From positions 310,001 through 374,000 of the forward strand of contig NZ_JBKIII010000002.1 in the NCBI RefSeq assembly GCF_046557615.1: a stretch of 64,000 nt of DNA. The letters are read 5' to 3'. The notes beneath the pieces were generated by a model that worked only from the letters and a program-made list of their open reading frames with translations, ran no database searches and was not told the origin of the DNA. Position numbers and translations under genes: made by a program. Source of the stretch: Haloferax sp046557615. GTDB lineage: Archaea > Halobacteriota > Halobacteria > Halobacteriales > Haloferacaceae. Below are positions 7,348 to 15,493 of the stretch, piece by piece. Each line of letters opens with the position of its first letter. Position 1 is the first letter of the stretch.

Positions 7348-9642
7348 CTACTCTTCGGTTCCAGCGCCGTCAGCCGCGAGTTCGGCCATCGTCGGCGACG
7401 AGACGGTTTCGTCACTGCTTGGGGACGAGTTGCTTGCAGGCGAGTCGCCGCCACGTTCTCTCGTCTCACCGGCGTCGGTCGAGACTTCGAATCGGTCGGC
7501 GAGCGACCGGAGTTCCTCGGTCACGTCTGCGAGTTCCTGCATCTCCGAGGCGACGCCGAGCATCGCTTCGTTCTGTTCGCTGGCCGCGTTGGCGACGGCC
7601 GCAGATTCGGTCTGTGCTTCGGAGGAAATCGTCGCGGCTTCGTCGGCCAGTCGGGCAACTGACTGCGCGGCGGTCGCTTGCGTCGCCGCCGCGTCGTCGA
7701 TTGCCGCGACGCCGATATCGACTTCGCCGAGCTGTTCGACTGCCTCGTCGATGGCGACTTTCCCGTCTTCGATTGCTTCGACACCGACTCCGACTTGCTC
7801 GCGTGCGCCGTGTACCTCGGAGACCGTCTCCTCTGCGGTCGTCTCGACTTCGGAAATCGAGTCGGCGATTTCGGTGGTCGCGTCGGCTGTCTCTCCGGCG
7901 AGTTCTTTGACGCTCTCAGCGACGACGGCGAATCCAGCACCGGCGTCACCTGCGCGTGCGGCCTCGATAGAGGCGTTGAGCGCGAGCAGGTTGGTCTGGT
8001 CGGCAATGTCTTCGATGAGGTCGACGACGTCGCTGATTTGGCCGACTTCTTCGCGCAGTGCTTCGACACCGTCCGCGGCGGCGGCGATTCGCTCGTCGAT
8101 TTCGACCATCTCGTCGTGGACGGTTTCGGTCGCAGTGCGGCCCGCCGCGCCGTGTTCGCTCGCGTCGCTGGCGAGTCCGGCCAGTTCGTCCGCGGACGCG
8201 GCAACCTCTTGGACCGTCGCCGAGAGGTCCTGCATCTCTGAGGACACCTCGTCGAGGAGCGACGCCTGTTCGCCCGCGCCCTCGGAGATGTCGGCGGTCG
8301 CCTGCCCGACACGCTCGGAGGCGGCGGTCACTTCTTCGGTTCCGGCGGTGACGCGTTCGCCCGTCTCTTCGACGGTGGCCGCGAACGAGGCCACCTTGCC
8401 AATCGTGGATTCGAGGTCCGAGAGCATCGCGTCGATGCCGTCGCCGACGGCCGCCATCGCCTCGTCTTCGGGCGTGACCTCGGTTCGAACGGTCAGGTCA
8501 CCGTTTGCGGCGTGTTCCATCGTCTCTCTGTAGTCTGCTGCCGCGGTTTCCAGGTCCGTCTGGGCGCGTTCTGCCTCTTCAATCCTCCCCTGTAGCGAGT
8601 CGCGCATCTCGGAGAACGCCGCAGTGAGTGCGCCGAACTCGTCCACTCTGCTGGTGGTCAAATCGACTTCGAGGTCTCCGCTCGAGAGCGCCTCTGCGCG
8701 CTTGCGGAGACGACGGAGCGAGCGCACGGTCCCGCCACCCATGCTGAGACCGACTAACGCGAGACCGCCGAGTGCAACCGCGATGAGAATCGTCACCTGC
8801 TCTTCGACGAACGAGGCGACTGCGTAGGTCTGTGCGGGTGGTGATTCGATGAGGACGGCCCACTCGGTTCCTTCGACTGGTGCGTAGGCGACGAGCGTCC
8901 CTTCGCGGGTCAATACGCCCGACTCGCCGTCTATTGCCGCCGCGAGTGCTGGCGTCTCCTCACCGTCGTTGTACAGTCGCAAGACGTTCTTTCCGTACTT
9001 GTCGATGGCAATCACGCCCTCCGAGTTGACGACGCGTGTGTGCGACCCCTCGATGGGTTCGTTGAGCGATTCGGCGTGTCGGGTCGCATCGACCACGACG
9101 ACCACAGCCGCATCTTGCCCTTCGACCGGACTCATGAAGGCGATACGCTCGCCCCCGGCGTAGCGATAGACTTCAGAGATAGCCACACCGCTGGGGTCGA
9201 GCATCGTGAGCGACCCGACTGCCCACGAGATGTCGAGGTCTTCCATCGTCTTCGTCTCCAAGGTGGAGTCCGTACTCCGGATGATATCTCGGTTCGACGG
9301 CTTGACGTAGTGGATTGCGAGTACTTCGGGCGGTAACTGCTCTTTTTCTTTTTCGAGGACGGGTTCGATTTCGTCCGGGTTGCCCGACCGGACTGCTTCG
9401 AACTCCGAGAGCATTCGCGCCGTACGCGTGTGGCCATCGACCCAATTGGCGAGTTTTTCGGCTTCTAGCGTTGCGACGAGTTCGAGGTCGGAGTGCGCGT
9501 CTGCTCTGACCTCCGTGCCGACCGACTCGGACACGTAGACCCCTAACCCGCCTAAGACCGCCGCGACGACGACGACGACGAGCAGGAACTTCCGAAGGTA
9601 GCTCCTCCTGAACACCTTCGGGACGACCGTAGCGAATTTCAT
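7348..9642 (-). CDS. Halobacterial transducer / methyl-accepting chemotaxis protein
   Basis: The 764-residue receptor has a first TM helix at about residues 17-37, an extracellular Cache-like sensor domain (about 40-280) and a second TM at about 283-301. HAMP linkers follow (RRLRKRAEALSSGDLEVDL and a second around NGDLTVRTEVTP). The long methyl-accepting coiled coil has the CheA/CheW hairpin tip near 549-566 (DQTNLLALNASIEAARAG). It would sense an external solute and control CheA. The start at 9642 (MKFATVVPKVF) puts a basic stretch before the TM helix; 39 upstream codons look non-coding. No che genes lie nearby. Confidence 0.95.
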   Translation of the reverse strand: MKFATVVPKVFRRSYLRKFLLVVVVVAAVLGGLGVYVSESVGTEVRADAHSDLELVATLEAEKLANWVDGHTRTARMLSEFEAVRSGNPDEIEPVLEKEKEQLPPEVLAIHYVKPSNRDIIRSTDSTLETKTMEDLDISWAVGSLTMLDPSGVAISEVYRYAGGERIAFMSPVEGQDAAVVVVVDATRHAESLNEPIEGSHTRVVNSEGVIAIDKYGKNVLRLYNDGEETPALAAAIDGESGVLTREGTLVAYAPVEGTEWAVLIESPPAQTYAVASFVEEQVTILIAVALGGLALVGLSMGGGTVRSLRRLRKRAEALSSGDLEVDLTTSRVDEFGALTAAFSEMRDSLQGRIEEAERAQTDLETAAADYRETMEHAANGDLTVRTEVTPEDEAMAAVGDGIDAMLSDLESTIGKVASFAATVEETGERVTAGTEEVTAASERVGQATADISEGAGEQASLLDEVSSEMQDLSATVQEVAASADELAGLASDASEHGAAGRTATETVHDEMVEIDERIAAAADGVEALREEVGQISDVVDLIEDIADQTNLLALNASIEAARAGDAGAGFAVVAESVKELAGETADATTEIADSISEVETTAEETVSEVHGAREQVGVGVEAIEDGKVAIDEAVEQLGEVDIGVAAIDDAAATQATAAQSVARLADEAATISSEAQTESAAVANAASEQNEAMLGVASEMQELADVTEELRSLADRFEVSTDAGETRERGGDSPASNSSPSSDETVSSPTMAELAADGAGTEE

Positions 9643-9715
9643 GCTACCGTTCGACAGGCAAATCACTGATAAAGTCCTGACTGTCTGAATATCAGCACCG
9701 ATAACAAAGTGAGAA

Positions 9716-9892
9716 TTACAACTCAGAGACAGTCGTGAAGATGGCCACCGCCGCCGCACCGGTCGCGCCGCTTGTCATCCCAAGATACAGCGGGATACTG
9801 AGCAGCAGACCCAGCACGCCGCCGCCGAGGACGAACGCGGCCATTACGGCAAGCGCGAGGTCGAACCGTGTGGGAAATATCGGTGGCCGCAT
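9716..9892 (-). CDS. Small two-TM membrane protein (58 aa)
   Basis: A short reverse-strand frame runs from ATG 9892 to TAA 9716 and codes for 58 residues. Two hydrophobic segments are visible, LALAVMAAFVLGGGVLGLLL and AAAVAIFTTVS. The frame lies between the TPR gene and the chemoreceptor and points the same way as both. It is too short for a family assignment. The codon pattern and clean hydrophobic helices favour a real gene. Confidence 0.6.
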   Translation of the reverse strand: MRPPIFPTRFDLALAVMAAFVLGGGVLGLLLSIPLYLGMTSGATGAAAVAIFTTVSEL

Positions 9893-9942
9893 GGGCTAAT
9901 TACATATTATTACCGCAGTTCAAAGGGTTTGGGGCTGCGGGT

Positions 9943-10680
9943 CTACTCGCCGCGCTCTGGGTAGCCACCATCGGCGGGGACTCGACTGGATTCGGCTATC
10001 TCGCGGTCGATTTCGGCGAGTTCGACCTCACCGAGTAACTCGTAGGCGCGGGCACGCTCTTCGTAAACCCATCTGTTGCGCATGCCGAGTTTGAGTGCGT
10101 TTTCGAAGCATAGAACCGCCGCTTCGGCAAGCCCACGTTCGAGCAGGAAGTACCCTCGATTGTACCACGCCTGCGGGACGCGTGCGTCGAGTTCGACCGC
10201 ACGCTCGGCGTGTTCCAGTGGGTGTGACGAATCACCATCTTCCCACATCGCGTACGCGAGATTCGTCTCGGCCGTCGCGGCGTGGTCGTTATCGGGGTTG
10301 ATACGCAGTGCATCGCGGTACGCACCGATTGCTTCGTCGTACTCTTCGAGTTGCGCGTGGGCGACACCCTTGTTCACGAGTGCTTCTTGCACCTGTTCTG
10401 AATCCTCGTCACCGAAAGCGATTGCCCGCGTGAAACTGTCGATAGCTTGCTCGTACTCGCCGATACTGACGTACGTCAGTCCGATATCGATGAGGGTCGT
10501 GACGTCCACGTCTTCGGGGACGACCTGCGATTCATCCACGAACTCCGCCAGTACGTGATTGTCCGCAGGGTCTATCTGGCGGCCATTCAGGCGGAGTTCC
10601 GGTGGGTCGAGGTCGAATCCCCTGTAGGGGTCGTCGAACCCTTGCCCATCCGAGTAGTCGTGTTTTCGCGTCGAACCCAT
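9943..10680 (-). CDS. TPR-repeat protein
   Basis: The 245-residue acidic protein has an unstructured N-terminus and then at least four tetratricopeptide repeats. They are recognisable from IGLTYVSIGEYEQAIDSFTR, NKGVAHAQLEEYDEAIGAYR, NLAYAMWEDGDSSHPLEHAE and NRGYFLLERGLAEAAVLCFE. TPR arrays bind partner proteins; no partner is indicated by the neighbours. The start at 10680 (MGSTRKHDYSDG) is preferred; an alternative lies seven codons upstream. Confidence 0.88.
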   Translation of the reverse strand: MGSTRKHDYSDGQGFDDPYRGFDLDPPELRLNGRQIDPADNHVLAEFVDESQVVPEDVDVTTLIDIGLTYVSIGEYEQAIDSFTRAIAFGDEDSEQVQEALVNKGVAHAQLEEYDEAIGAYRDALRINPDNDHAATAETNLAYAMWEDGDSSHPLEHAERAVELDARVPQAWYNRGYFLLERGLAEAAVLCFENALKLGMRNRWVYEERARAYELLGEVELAEIDREIAESSRVPADGGYPERGE

Positions 10681-10772
10681 TCGTGTGTATTCGCGGGCCA
10701 ACGAGATAGCGTGTTCGGGGTGTTACCAAATGTCTGGGTGTTTCAGTGGTCGCTTCCACATCATTTGCCGGG

Positions 10773-12461
10773 CTACACTGCTCCTTTCTCTCCGGTCGTA
10801 GCCCTCGTCTCTTGCTCGTCTCCCCGTGACGGCTTTCGCAGCGGCAGGAAGCTCGATGCGAGTATCGTCACGAGGATGAAGAGAACGATGACCACCAGCA
10901 CGCTCTTCTGTGCTGTCACCATCGCGTTGTGGATGATTTCCACGACCTGCTGTTGGGTACTTGGCGGCAACCCCTGGATGAACGCCTGCTGTTGTGCTTG
11001 TGTCGTCGTATCGACGGCGTTTTGCAGTTGTACCGAAAGCTGACGCCGACTGTCCGCGGAAATCGACGTACTACCCTGCAACTGGGTTACGCCACTGACG
11101 ACGCTCCCGTAGAACTGCGAGAAGAGTACGGACCCGGCGACGGCCGTCCCGAACGCGTAGCCGAGTTGACTCACCGAGTTGATGACCCCCGACGAGACAG
11201 CAGAGTCCGACTCGGGAACGGCGGACATCGTCAGGTCGACCAACTGCCCGGTGAACAGTCCGAGTCCGACACCGATAATCAGCATCGGCAGGACCATCTC
11301 GGAGGTGGTCAAATCGAGCGCAAGCCGACTTATCAGCAGTAACATCCCGGCTCCGATGAGTACGAGGCCGACGATGACGATGCGCTTCTGGGCGAAGTAC
11401 TCTCGCCAGCCGGTTGAGATAACCGCTACCACGAGGGTCGCCGCCGAGAACGGCAACAGCGCGATGCCGGAATCGAACGCCGAGAAGCCGAGTGCTGACT
11501 GGAGAAACACCGGTATAGTGAACATGAAACCGGAGAGGAACAGGGACTCGCTCGCAAACGTGGAGGTGCCCGAGATGAACGTCCGGTTTCGCAGGACTGT
11601 CAGCGGAATCAGCACTGGTTGGCCTGCACGTTGCTGTCGAATTTCCCACCGGACGAAGGCAACGAGGAAGACTAGGCCAAATCCGATTAACCAGATTGCG
11701 GGTGAGAGTCCGAGTGGCTGTATCTGTGTCCCATTAATCACGAACGGTCGAAGCGGTCGAATCCAGCCGTACTGCCCGGCGAGTAACGACCCCACGATGA
11801 TGGAGACGATTCCCAGAATCGACAGAATCGTCCCCCCCGTATCGAACTGGATGGCCTCTTCGTTCGGCTTCGACGGCAGATACCGAAGGGTCAACCCGAC
11901 GATTATCAGGACGACGAAGAACTCACCAATCAAACCCCAGCGCCAGCTGCCGTAGGTCGTGAGTGTCCCTCCAATCATGGGTCCGACGGCGACGCCGACG
12001 GCCGTCACACCACCGATTGCCCCGAAAGCCTTCGCGCGGTCGCTCCCCTTGTAGTTCTCGACGATAATCGAGTACGTGATTGGCAGCAGCAAGGCGGCGG
12101 CGATGCCTTCGATGACCGACCAGCCGAGGAACAACACCGCGAAACTCGGGCTGAATCCTGCCATGAGCGTTCCGACGCTGTATATCGCGAGCGTGATGAT
12201 GAGGAGTCGTTTGGTGTCGATAGCCGCTCGAAGGCTCCCGCCTGGGATGATGAGCGCGGCCATCACCATCGAGTACACCGCGATAGCACCTTGCAACGCG
12301 CTGACCGTGGTGTCCAGGTCCTGAACGATAGACGGAACAGCGACGTTCATCATCGACGAATCGAGGACGCCGAGGAACATGCTTATCGCGGCGATGACCG
12401 CTGGCCCCCAGAACTTCATTCCTGATTGTTCGTTCGTAGCCCCCGAATTAATCTCACTCAT
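10773..12461 (-). CDS. MFS multidrug exporter, DHA2 (14-TM) family
   Basis: The 562-residue protein has about 14 hydrophobic helices and the DHA2 family motif in helix 1, LDSSMMNVAVPSIVQDLDTT. Typical motif C-like sequence GVAVGPMIGGTLTTYGSWRW lies near helix 5. Such proteins export drugs or other hydrophobic compounds using the proton gradient. A glutamine-rich periplasmic segment (TTQAQQQAF) precedes the last TM, and the cytoplasmic tail is charged. It is a single gene, with a 490-bp gap upstream and the CetZ module beyond. Confidence 0.93.
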   Translation of the reverse strand: MSEINSGATNEQSGMKFWGPAVIAAISMFLGVLDSSMMNVAVPSIVQDLDTTVSALQGAIAVYSMVMAALIIPGGSLRAAIDTKRLLIITLAIYSVGTLMAGFSPSFAVLFLGWSVIEGIAAALLLPITYSIIVENYKGSDRAKAFGAIGGVTAVGVAVGPMIGGTLTTYGSWRWGLIGEFFVVLIIVGLTLRYLPSKPNEEAIQFDTGGTILSILGIVSIIVGSLLAGQYGWIRPLRPFVINGTQIQPLGLSPAIWLIGFGLVFLVAFVRWEIRQQRAGQPVLIPLTVLRNRTFISGTSTFASESLFLSGFMFTIPVFLQSALGFSAFDSGIALLPFSAATLVVAVISTGWREYFAQKRIVIVGLVLIGAGMLLLISRLALDLTTSEMVLPMLIIGVGLGLFTGQLVDLTMSAVPESDSAVSSGVINSVSQLGYAFGTAVAGSVLFSQFYGSVVSGVTQLQGSTSISADSRRQLSVQLQNAVDTTTQAQQQAFIQGLPPSTQQQVVEIIHNAMVTAQKSVLVVIVLFILVTILASSFLPLRKPSRGDEQETRATTGEKGAV

Positions 12462-12575
12462 ACGAAGGTAACAGTACGTTGAGTAGTCTGTTAAGGGTAG
12501 TCTAGGGGTACCACACTGTCAGTAATCGAATTGCGTTCGTCGTGAGGTTCTCATTTTCTACAGCGTCGGCCGGTG

Positions 12576-12598
12576 GATTCGGAGGACGAAATTTGAAC
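12576..12598 (-). repeat. tRNA-Leu 3'-end-like direct repeat, left copy (att-like)
   Basis: The 23 bases here match 16379-16401 at 20 of 23 positions in the same orientation. On the reverse strand both begin GTTCAAAT and resemble the T-arm and 3' acceptor side of tRNA-Leu at 16593-16677; this copy matches the last 21 tRNA bases at about 18 positions. The two copies enclose the CetZ operon. Interpretation as an old attachment site is inference. Confidence 0.5.
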
Positions 12599-12814
12599 GC
12601 CGAATTTTCGTTTGGTGAAAATGAGGGCAACGAGAGTTCGCCGCTATTGACCACCCTCGGTCGGTGTCCACTCTCGGGGAACCGAAACTGAGTCCGGTTA
12701 CTAATCGACCGACAGCAACTCGTTTCCGTCAGGGAACGACGAGATTTCCCCACCTCTCTGACGAACGTAAACACACCACACGACTGTTCGAATACATGAC
12801 AGGTGGCCAAATTG

Positions 12815-12823
12815 TTTAAATAG
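12815..12823 (+). promoter_or_regulatory. TATA-like element for the tandem CetZ operon
   Basis: TTTAAATAG at 12815-12823 would place transcription start near 12847, giving a leader of roughly 105 nt before the CetZ ATG at 12952. Such a leader is long for haloarchaea, where leaderless or short-leader transcripts are common. Confidence 0.4.
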
Positions 12824-12897
12824 ACTGGCTTTGCATTGAAAAATCAACTGGGGTGGGGAATAATCCAGGGGGGTAATTCGGGTGGATTCTAGCGGTG

Positions 12898-12929
12898 GAA
12901 CTCTCCGGATAAGCCGGCCAGGAGAGTTC
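12898..12929 (+). promoter_or_regulatory. Leader hairpin before tandem CetZ genes
   Basis: GAACTCTCC (12898-12906) pairs perfectly with GGAGAGTTC (12921-12929). A 14-nt loop containing a competing CCGG-ATAAG-CCGG hairpin lies between them. The structure ends 22 bases before the CetZ start codon and sequesters a GGAG sequence, so it could influence translation. This is inference from base pairing only. Confidence 0.35.
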
Positions 12930-12951
12930 TAACCCTGGTCGTAACCCAACC

Positions 12952-14121
12952 ATGAAACTAGGAATTATCGGAGTCGGCAACGCGGGTAGCAAGATTGTCG
13001 ACAAGATGGTCGAATTCGAATCGCTCACGAATCGGAAACTCTGTCGTCACGTGATGGTGATAAACACCGCACGGACTGACCTCACCAAACCGGACCACAT
13101 CCCGGAAGAACGACGAATTCTCATCGGAGACACACACCAGAAAGCCAAGGGTCACGGTGTCGGTGGCGACGTCGACGTCGGTGCGGAAGTCGCCCGAAAC
13201 GACATGGACGAGATTCGACGCGCGTTCGACGACGTGGACATCCACGAAGTGGACGCAATCTTGGTCTGTGCGTCTCTCGGCGGCGGAACCGGCAGCGGTG
13301 CAGGGCCAGTCGTCATCAACGAACTGCAGAAGATGTACGACGAACCAATCTACGGATTGGGCGTCCTCCCCGGCAAGTACGAAGGCGGTCGGCCAGCGTT
13401 GAACGCGGCCCGTTCGCTCCAATCGTTCGTCAACAACACGGACAACTTCATCGCCTTCGACAACGACGCGTGGCGCTCGAAGGACCAAACGGTCGGTGAG
13501 GGCTACGAGGGCATGAACCGCGAACTGGCGACTCGTATCGTCACCCTCCTCGGAGCAGGCGAGTACGACGAACCGACCGTGGCAGAGAACGCGATGGACT
13601 CCAGTGACATCATCCGCACGCTCGATACAGACGGTATCTCGTCTATCGGCTACGCGTCCACGTCGGTCGAGAACGGTGACGGGCTCCTCAAGCGATTCCG
13701 CGAGGACCACGAAGTCCAGGACAGTTCCAACTCTGCGGCGAAGATAAACGGTCTCGTCCGTCGAGCGGTCAACTCCCGACTTACGCTGCCGTGTGAACCG
13801 TCGAGCGCAGACCGTGCGCTCATCGTCCTCTCCGGTCCGCCCTCGGAACTCTCGCGGAAGGGACTCGAGAGTGCCCGTGAATGGATCGAAAACGAGGTCG
13901 ATACGGTCGAAGTACTCGCTGGCGACGACCCACGAGAGAACGCCTCTGCGCTCTCTGCGGTCGTCTTGCTGTCGAACGTCACCCAGACCCCTCGAATCGA
14001 AAAGATTCAGGAGCAAGCGGTTGCTGCTCAGGAGAAAATTGCCGAGCAGGAGGCCGTCCGCGAAGAAGAGATAGCCGACCTGATAACGGACAAAGACGGC
14101 AAAATCGACCCGGTCATCTGA
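12952..14121 (+). CDS. Divergent CetZ-family tubulin homologue, first of tandem pair
   Basis: The 389-residue protein has the CetZ plan: MKLGIIGVGNAGSKIVD at the N-terminus, an intact tubulin signature LGGGTGSGAG (about residues 109-118), AFDNDAWRS after the central helix, and a charged helical tail. The T7 loop reads MDSSDIIRTL, with Asp219 where CetZ1 has Glu218; FtsZ also uses Asp here. It should bind GTP and polymerise. A second CetZ-like gene follows after 52 bp and a membrane-protein gene after that, forming an apparent operon. It is much less similar to CetZ1 than orthologues are, so it is a distinct paralogue. Confidence 0.9.
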   Translation: MKLGIIGVGNAGSKIVDKMVEFESLTNRKLCRHVMVINTARTDLTKPDHIPEERRILIGDTHQKAKGHGVGGDVDVGAEVARNDMDEIRRAFDDVDIHEVDAILVCASLGGGTGSGAGPVVINELQKMYDEPIYGLGVLPGKYEGGRPALNAARSLQSFVNNTDNFIAFDNDAWRSKDQTVGEGYEGMNRELATRIVTLLGAGEYDEPTVAENAMDSSDIIRTLDTDGISSIGYASTSVENGDGLLKRFREDHEVQDSSNSAAKINGLVRRAVNSRLTLPCEPSSADRALIVLSGPPSELSRKGLESAREWIENEVDTVEVLAGDDPRENASALSAVVLLSNVTQTPRIEKIQEQAVAAQEKIAEQEAVREEEIADLITDKDGKIDPVI

Positions 14122-14173
14122 CCATGAGTCCCGTGAACCGGGAGGTAGCACACACCTCTCAGGGACTGGTGCC

Positions 14174-15493
14174 ATGAAGCTCGCAGTCGTCGGCGTTGGT
14201 AACGCAGGGAGTCGTATCGTCAACCAAGTCTTGGAGTTCGAGAAGGAGACGGGTCGAAACCTTTGCAACGGGAATACCCTGCTCATCAACTCGACGCCAA
14301 CCGCGTTCGACGCCCCCGAACACGTTCCCGAAGAGCGTCGGCTGACTATCGGAGACGTCTACTGGGAAGCGAGCGGCGAAGACATCGACGGCGACCCGGA
14401 TTTGGCGGCCGAAATCGCCCGCGAGGAGAAGAACGACATCATCCGTGCGTTCGACCTCATCGAGTTCCATCAGGTAGACGGCATCCTCGTCGTCGCCGGA
14501 CTCGGGCGCGGAACCGGCGGCGGTGCCGGTGCCGTCGTCATCGACCAGTTGAAAGAAATCTGTGACGAACCGGTGTACGCAGTCGGCGTCCTTCCCGCCA
14601 CGTCAGAAGGACAAGAACCGGCGTTGACCGCCGCACGAACGCTTCAGTCCTTCGTCGCCACGGCGGACAACGTCATCACCTTCGACAACGACGCGTGGCG
14701 AGACGCCGACTTCGACTCTGTGGGTCGTCTGCAACCTGAAGAAGACGATGCCGCAGACGAAGCGACAGGCTCCGACGAGGACGTGCCCACCGACGATACC
14801 GACACCGCTGACGCCCCCGACACTGCTGACGCGACCAACCCTGCCGACGACTCCACCGGTGAGTTCGAGCGCATGAACGTCGCACTCGCCGAGCGACTCG
14901 TCACACTATTCGCCGCAGGCGAGTTCCGCGGGAGTACCGAGTCCGAAAACCGGATGGACCCGAGCGACATCATGCGGACGCTCGATACGGGCGGCATCTC
15001 GTCTATCGGCTACGCCTCGTTCGACCTGCCACAGGCCGGTGGGGTTCGCTCGTGGGTTCGTTCGATGAGCGACCGCTTTGCGTGGATGCCCGACTCCAAC
15101 TGGGCAAACAAAGCCGAGATGGACGACGACGATACCGCGACTGACGCGGCGAAGATAAACAGACTCGTCCGCAAAGCGGCGCTGTCGAAACTGACGCTCC
15201 CGTGTGAGATTTCGAGTGCCGACCGAGCGCTCATCGTCCTCACTGGCCCGTCTCGAACGCTCTCTCGAAAGGGATTCGAGGGTGGTCGATATTGGCTCGA
15301 ACGAGAAGCCGACATCGTCGAAGTGATGGCGGGCGACGAACCGCACGACAGGGCTCCGTCGCTCACCGTGGTCATCCTGTTCTCGAACGTGACCGACGTC
15401 GATAGAATCAAAGAGATTCAGGAGACTGCCATCGAACACCAACAAGCCTTGGACGCCGAGGTGTCAGAGGTCGGGGCGGCTGATTCGAGATGA
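14174..15493 (+). CDS. Divergent CetZ-family tubulin homologue with acidic insertion, second of tandem pair
   Basis: The 439-residue protein aligns along its length with the preceding CetZ-like protein (MKLAVVGVGNAGSRIVN, FDNDAWRDA, SSIGYAS, LTLPCE). The tubulin signature is altered to GLGRGTGGGAG (about 109-119), and the T7 loop is MDPSDIMRTL with Asp265. An Asp/Thr/Ala-rich stretch of about 45 residues (roughly 184-230) replaces a short loop after the central helix. These features suggest a regulatory or capping partner of the first protein rather than an independent filament; that is inference. Its stop overlaps the next start as ATGA. Confidence 0.88.
   Translation: MKLAVVGVGNAGSRIVNQVLEFEKETGRNLCNGNTLLINSTPTAFDAPEHVPEERRLTIGDVYWEASGEDIDGDPDLAAEIAREEKNDIIRAFDLIEFHQVDGILVVAGLGRGTGGGAGAVVIDQLKEICDEPVYAVGVLPATSEGQEPALTAARTLQSFVATADNVITFDNDAWRDADFDSVGRLQPEEDDAADEATGSDEDVPTDDTDTADAPDTADATNPADDSTGEFERMNVALAERLVTLFAAGEFRGSTESENRMDPSDIMRTLDTGGISSIGYASFDLPQAGGVRSWVRSMSDRFAWMPDSNWANKAEMDDDDTATDAAKINRLVRKAALSKLTLPCEISSADRALIVLTGPSRTLSRKGFEGGRYWLEREADIVEVMAGDEPHDRAPSLTVVILFSNVTDVDRIKEIQETAIEHQQALDAEVSEVGAADSR

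Larger units (their letters stand above)
12462..12951. other. 490-bp intergenic region upstream of the CetZ module
   Basis: No convincing gene lies here. A 102-codon reverse frame at 12502-12810 has composition and sequence unlike the neighbouring proteins. The region contains a tRNA-end-like repeat (12576-12598), a TATA-like TTTAAATAG (12815-12823) and a leader hairpin (12898-12929). The base composition is more AT-rich than the flanking genes. Confidence 0.6.

Noticed and set aside
12502..12810. A 102-codon reverse frame in the gap before the CetZ operon
   Set aside because: It is low in acidic residues, has several cysteines and no similarity, and runs across the tRNA-like repeat; I see no ribosome site or promoter for it.
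12958..14289. A 443-codon reverse frame opposite the first tandem CetZ gene
   Set aside because: It mirrors a clear CetZ coding frame and shows no domain of its own.
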